Shown here piece after piece: positions 32,557-35,872 of a stretch of DNA of 35,872 bases. A model generated the notes under the pieces. The model searched no databases and was not told the DNA's origin. It was given only the letters and a program-made list of their open reading frames with translations. Numbering within the stretch: the first letter of the stretch is position 1; every line of letters starts with the position of its first letter. The position numbers were made by a program, and so were the translations under genes. Where the stretch lies: positions 1 to 35,872 of the forward strand of contig LVBN01000057.1 in assembly GCA_001603165.1 (NCBI GenBank). Direction: 5' to 3'. This DNA is from Spirochaetales bacterium Spiro_12. Lineage in GTDB: Bacteria; Spirochaetota; Spirochaetia; Treponematales; Rectinemataceae.

Positions 32557-32614
32557 TCCTAGGTACCATAGAACATTTCTCGGTCCTAAGCCTTTAATTT
32601 CCGGCCCCGCGGTG

Positions 32615-32620
32615 TATGCT
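32615..32620 (+). promoter_or_regulatory. -10-like TATGCT, 9 nt before the nuclease-like gene start
   Basis: TATGCT, 9 nt, then ATG at 32630. A weak -35 (TTTAAT, 32593-32598) is at 16-bp spacing. No Shine-Dalgarno. Confidence 0.35.
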
Positions 32621-32629
32621 TGCCATATA

Positions 32630-33064
32630 ATGAATACTTTCGATTTGTCCATGATGCTGATTGTCGCAGGTGTTCTGGGCCTTTTCTGCCTCGGGCTGCT
32701 TTTAGGACTGATGCTGGGCAAGCGCGGCGGCCGCCTCGAAGCCGAAAAAGAACTCCCCGATCGTCTTTCCGCCGAGCGCGAAGATGCTGTCAGACGCTCC
32801 CGGGCCGTGCTGGGGGGGCAGGTGGCCGAGCAATTGGCCCCGTACCTGCCCGGTTTTCCCTGTTCTTTCGAAGATGCGCGATTTTTAGGCAAGCCCCTGG
32901 ATTATGTCTGTTTCAGCGGCGCTTCCTCGGGAGAAATCGATGAAATCGTTTTCGTCGAAGTAAAGACAGGGGAAGCCTCGCTCTCCAAAGTCGAAAAAAG
33001 CGCCCGTCAGGCCATTATCGACGGCAGGGTCCGCTGGGTCGAATACCGAATCCCCCTGGATTGA
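32630..33064 (+). CDS. membrane-anchored endonuclease related to archaeal Holliday junction resolvase (PF10107-type)
   Basis: A 144-aa protein. Residues 7-30 are a single hydrophobic helix, then a charged coiled-coil-like stretch (31-58) and a small nuclease domain. The domain shows RSRAVLGGQVAEQLAPYLPGF (57-77, a conserved R and a GxxAEQ-type pattern), DARFLGKPLDYVCF with D91 and, after the loop, EIVFVEVKTG with E110 and K112. This is the PD-(D/E)xK arrangement described for PF10107 proteins. The helix suggests it is held at the inner membrane with the nuclease domain inside. Its biological target is not known. The ATG at 32630 is chosen because the frame upstream (to 32519) runs into the divergent promoter. 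Confidence 0.85.
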   Translation: MNTFDLSMMLIVAGVLGLFCLGLLLGLMLGKRGGRLEAEKELPDRLSAEREDAVRRSRAVLGGQVAEQLAPYLPGFPCSFEDARFLGKPLDYVCFSGASSGEIDEIVFVEVKTGEASLSKVEKSARQAIIDGRVRWVEYRIPLD

Positions 33065-33071
33065 CTAAAAG

Positions 33072-33095
33072 GCGGCGCGGGGAGTCCCGTGCCGC
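33072..33095 (-). terminator. hairpin terminator between convergent nuclease and ABC permease genes
   Basis: The stem pairs GCGGCGCGGG (33072-33081) with CCCGTGCCGC (33086-33095), with one G-U wobble and loop GAGT. The minus strand continues with CTTTTAG, so it best serves the ABC operon. It may also stop the nuclease transcript. Confidence 0.65.
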
Positions 33096-33173
33096 AAAAT
33101 CCCTTGCAAAGAGTCCATCAGGCAAGCGCCCAGCGTCGGGTCTCGCCGGCTCCAGGTATCTGATCGACGCTTG

Positions 33174-34838
33174 TTATTCAAAACGCGCATAACGTCTTTC
33201 GGCGAACTTCGGGTAGCCCAGGAGCCATGCGGCGATCAGGCCTGCGAAAATCAAAGCATAGATAAGCGCATAAACGTTGCGCGGCAGGTTGATGTTAAAA
33301 GTAAAAACGCCCAACGCTGCCAACAAACCCATCGCCCCCAATATCACTATTACCGCATTGGGATTCTGTTTCATGGCCGCTACAGGGTTGTCCCAGCGCA
33401 ACCTCGGATAAGCCGTGTCCAGCCACAGCCCCCCCATGTTGAAGGCGGTGGAAAACAGGAGGGCGAGAACAAGGCCCAGGGTCAGGTCCAACAAGCCGGT
33501 CCGCAGGACGATCCTTGAGGCGACGCAACCGACCAGGGCTCCTAAACCGGAAAAAATCTCCGCATGTAAAAGCTTGGCGGCGAAATACTCGAAAGGACTT
33601 ACCGGCAGCGCCTTGATCCAGGGCAGGATTTTCGCGTCCCTGGAAACCGACGTGCAGGCGATACTGGTCGAAGAGCCTAAAAAACCGCCCAGCGCAGCGG
33701 GAATCAGGTACCCCGCCGGCCCCGCAAGCAAGGGTCTCAGGGCAGAGAGGGCGCTTTCTATGTTGGAGCGCTGGGCCGCAAAGGCGATACCCATGAAAAT
33801 CGGCAGCAGAATGACGATAAAGGGACCGTTTATGAAAAATATGGGCTCGCGGTTCATAAGTCGTATTTCCCGGGCCAGCAAACTGACCAGGGGCGCCTTG
33901 GTTTCTCGATACTCCCGGGCCTTTCGTCTTTTCCTTCCCCTGGAAAAACTCGTTTCGCCAAATACCTGAATGCTCCGCAAATAGGGCTTGCCCAGGAAGA
34001 AGACAACGAGGGCCAACACGGCGAAGCCCAGGGCGAAGTTGCCCAAAAGCGCCAGGAAGCCGAGGAAATCCCCCGCTCGGCTCAAAGATTTCCATACCAG
34101 CAAGGAAGGGATCCAAGCCCTGCCCACGCGCGACAAAAAGGAATCGGGGGCGGCGAACAGGGCCGCGAAGGAAGCATCCTGCAGCCTTGTCATGGTCCCC
34201 TGGATATAGAAGTTGAAAGCCAGCGCCAGGCCTATGCCTACGAATCCTCCAAGATAAATAATGAAATTTTTATTGCGGAACAAGGCCGAAGCATTCATCA
34301 TCGGAACGAGAACCAGGTAGGAAAAAGCCAGTGGGATTAAAGGCAAGGACAGGGACGACAGCAGGGCGTAAAGATAGAAAAGCAGGGGCGGCGCTTCGTT
34401 GACACCGTACACGATCGCGCTGACCATGAGAATAAAAACCCCTATCAGCACATTGGTAAAATATACGAGGGCCATCTTGGCGGCCAGAAGCTCCTGGGGC
34501 TTGAACGGCAGGACCAGGAAGCCCGAATCCACCGCGGAGGCAGAAAAGAGCGATAAAGCCATGGTGAAGGAAAACACGAAAACCAGCAAAGCCGCCGAGG
34601 TGGCCGTGTACAACAGCATCATATCCTCCAGCCCCGCGGGTTTGAAGGCCTTATACATGGCTTGGCTGTTCATCACGAAAATAAAGGCGAAATCGGCGAT
34701 CAGCAAAAGAGCAGCTATGCCGATGGCGATGGTCTTTATCAAGGTCTTGGGTTGCTTCATCTCCTTACGGGTGGGCAGGCTGATACTGAAGGTGCTCCGG
34801 ATATTCAGAATCGCCAGACTTACGACAGGCGGTTTCAT
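33174..34838 (-). CDS. ABC-2 type exporter, integral membrane subunit
   Basis: A 554-aa membrane protein with about 12 hydrophobic helices and no ATPase motif. The hydrophobic blocks include segments near residues 33-55, 74-97, 110-130 and 150-195 and a second set after about residue 330. The length and two-half layout suit the large ABC exporter permeases (resembling PF16949-type proteins). A basic linker (SRGRKRRKAREYRETKAP, about 293-310) separates the halves. The start ATG at 34838 overlaps the ATPase stop as ATGA, so translation is coupled. The substrate is unknown. It ends before a hairpin shared with the convergent nuclease gene. Confidence 0.85.
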   Translation of the reverse strand: MKPPVVSLAILNIRSTFSISLPTRKEMKQPKTLIKTIAIGIAALLLIADFAFIFVMNSQAMYKAFKPAGLEDMMLLYTATSAALLVFVFSFTMALSLFSASAVDSGFLVLPFKPQELLAAKMALVYFTNVLIGVFILMVSAIVYGVNEAPPLLFYLYALLSSLSLPLIPLAFSYLVLVPMMNASALFRNKNFIIYLGGFVGIGLALAFNFYIQGTMTRLQDASFAALFAAPDSFLSRVGRAWIPSLLVWKSLSRAGDFLGFLALLGNFALGFAVLALVVFFLGKPYLRSIQVFGETSFSRGRKRRKAREYRETKAPLVSLLAREIRLMNREPIFFINGPFIVILLPIFMGIAFAAQRSNIESALSALRPLLAGPAGYLIPAALGGFLGSSTSIACTSVSRDAKILPWIKALPVSPFEYFAAKLLHAEIFSGLGALVGCVASRIVLRTGLLDLTLGLVLALLFSTAFNMGGLWLDTAYPRLRWDNPVAAMKQNPNAVIVILGAMGLLAALGVFTFNINLPRNVYALIYALIFAGLIAAWLLGYPKFAERRYARFE

Positions 34839-35647
34839 AGGCCCTCGCTCTCCCGGGAAGAATCCACCAGTTCCAGGAAGAGCCGCTCGAGACTGTCCTC
34901 TTCGGCGCCGCCCTCCCTTGCCCGCCCGTCTCCGGCCCTAGCCTCTCCCGGACCCGCGGCTCCCGCCGATTCCCTCCGTTTGCGAAGGTCCTCTATGGTC
35001 CCGGTGAAAATTATCCTTCCCTTGTCGATGATCGCCAGCTGGTTGCAGACCTTTTCAGCCACCTCCATGACGTGGGTGGAGAAAAACACGCATTTCCCCT
35101 CTTTAACCCGTTGCCGCATAATTTCCTTAAGCTCGAAGGCGGACTGGGGGTCCAATCCCACCATCGGCTCGTCCAGCACCCAATTGGCTGGATCGTGGAT
35201 GAGGCTGGCGATAAGCCCCAGCTTCTGTTTCATTCCCCGGGAAAAACCGCCGATGGAAGCCGACAGCACATCCGAGAGCCCGAAGCGGGCGGCGTACTCA
35301 TCGATCCGCGCCCTGCGTTCCTGGGCCGGAATGCGAAAAACATCGCCGATGAAATTGAGGTATTCCATGGCTTTGAGGCGGTTGAAGAGCTCCGGATTGT
35401 CATGGACGAGTCCGATGCGCCGCTTGGCGTCCAGGGGACGTTGGGCCATCGATATACCGTCGATCGACACCGTTCCCGAATCGGGTTCCAACGCTCCGCA
35501 GAAGACCCTGATCGTCGTCGTCTTGCCAGCGCCGTTGGGACCCAGAAAACCGAAAATCCTCCCGTTCGGGATGCTTAGGGAAAGGGAATCTATGGCTTTT
35601 CTGTCGCTTTTCGCATAGGTTTTCGACACGCCGGACAGCTCGATCAT
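34835..35647 (-). CDS. ABC transporter ATP-binding protein (exporter type)
   Basis: A 270-aa ABC ATPase. Walker A GPNGAGKTT (36-44), signature variant FSRGMKQKL (135-143; typical of ABC-2 exporters, where LSGGQ is replaced by xSxGM), Walker B WVLDEP (156-161) with GLDP, and the switch His in STHVMEVAEKV. The C-terminal tail is Ala/Gly/Glu-rich. The ATG at 35647 follows GGAGG; a TTG at 35659 overlaps it. It forms an exporter with the downstream permease, whose start overlaps its stop by ATGA. Any promoter must lie within or beyond repeat element B, whose nearer end is 26 bp upstream. Confidence 0.93.
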   Translation of the reverse strand: MIELSGVSKTYAKSDRKAIDSLSLSIPNGRIFGFLGPNGAGKTTTIRVFCGALEPDSGTVSIDGISMAQRPLDAKRRIGLVHDNPELFNRLKAMEYLNFIGDVFRIPAQERRARIDEYAARFGLSDVLSASIGGFSRGMKQKLGLIASLIHDPANWVLDEPMVGLDPQSAFELKEIMRQRVKEGKCVFFSTHVMEVAEKVCNQLAIIDKGRIIFTGTIEDLRKRRESAGAAGPGEARAGDGRAREGGAEEDSLERLFLELVDSSRESEGL

Positions 35648-35673
35648 TGGATCCTCCAAAAAGGCTAGTTACT

Positions 35674-35803
35674 GCATCGAAGATTGTTGAAAAGGTTCCC
35701 TAAAGGTTCCTGAGACAGCGCCAGGCAGCGCCGCGGGGGATTGTCCTTAAGCCCGAACCGCTTTCTGTCCTCATTCCCTCATTCTCTCAACAATCTTCGA
35801 TGC
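35674..35803 (-). repeat. MITE-like repeat element, copy B (130 bp, 17-bp perfect terminal inverted repeats)
   Basis: Ends 35674-35690 and 35787-35803 are the same 17-bp inverted repeat as in copy A (6667-6785). The reverse complement aligns with copy A along its full length, with an extra segment of about 10 bp in the centre (GCGCTGCCTGGC area). It lies immediately upstream of the ABC ATPase gene and points toward it. The last 69 bases of the window (35804-35872) show no recognisable feature. Confidence 0.85.
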
Positions 35804-35872
35804 CGGTACAAAGAAATACGATTGCGTGATTACAGCCAAGCGTACCCCAAAACAGAAAGACAATCCAGGGTA

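Overview
The window (35,872 bp, GC-rich at roughly 55-60% by eye) is a bacterial chromosome segment with about 33 protein genes and no rRNA, tRNA, CRISPR array, prophage or transposase gene that I can see. Signal peptides, periplasmic TRAP solute receptors and an exported MsrA point to a diderm bacterium. The gene mix (deoxynucleoside kinase, NagA/NagB, two TRAP systems, a PF10107-type nuclease, an ABC-2 exporter) fits a Spirochaetota/Treponema-like anaerobe best. That is inference only, because no phylogenetic marker is present.

Layout. 1-4.5 kb: 3' part of an NAD(P)-dependent epimerase, a deoxynucleoside kinase, a YkgJ-type Cys-cluster protein and a secreted TPR-like protein. 4.5-6.6 kb: nagA-nagB, which turn GlcNAc-6-P into Fru-6-P. 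6.6-8.4 kb: a 119-bp repeat element, a textbook sigma-54 promoter, an exported ferritin-like DUF2202-type protein and an exported MsrA. 8.4-13.2 kb: ettA, a MATE exporter, an EamA transporter and a MarC-family membrane protein. 13.3-25.5 kb: a carbohydrate/sugar-acid region with two complete TRAP transporters on opposite strands. The first goes with an Ldh_2-family dehydrogenase, an SDR and a GntR/FCD regulator; the second with a Gfo/Idh/MocA oxidoreductase and transketolase. 25.6-33.1 kb: uvrC, a zinc-ribbon Nudix hydrolase with a ribA-type GTP cyclohydrolase II, a YigZ/IMPACT protein, a YgiQ-type radical SAM protein, a sugar-phosphate isomerase-like protein and a PF10107-type nuclease. 33.2-35.6 kb: an ABC-2 exporter (ATPase plus permease), headed by a second, inverted copy of the repeat element.

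How the genes may work together. The two TRAP loci probably import organic or sugar acids. Their dehydrogenases would make keto-sugars that enter the pentose phosphate pathway through transketolase. NagAB feeds amino sugars into glycolysis. MsrA and the ferritin-like protein are candidate periplasmic stress functions.

Most noteworthy non-coding signals: (i) a two-copy MITE-like element with perfect 17-bp terminal inverted repeats; (ii) the sigma-54 promoter; (iii) several genes without a Shine-Dalgarno sequence whose start codon lies 6-9 nt after a -10-like hexamer, suggesting leaderless transcripts; (iv) strong hairpins between the receptor and membrane genes of both TRAP operons; (v) an N-terminal four-cysteine extension on the RibA homologue.
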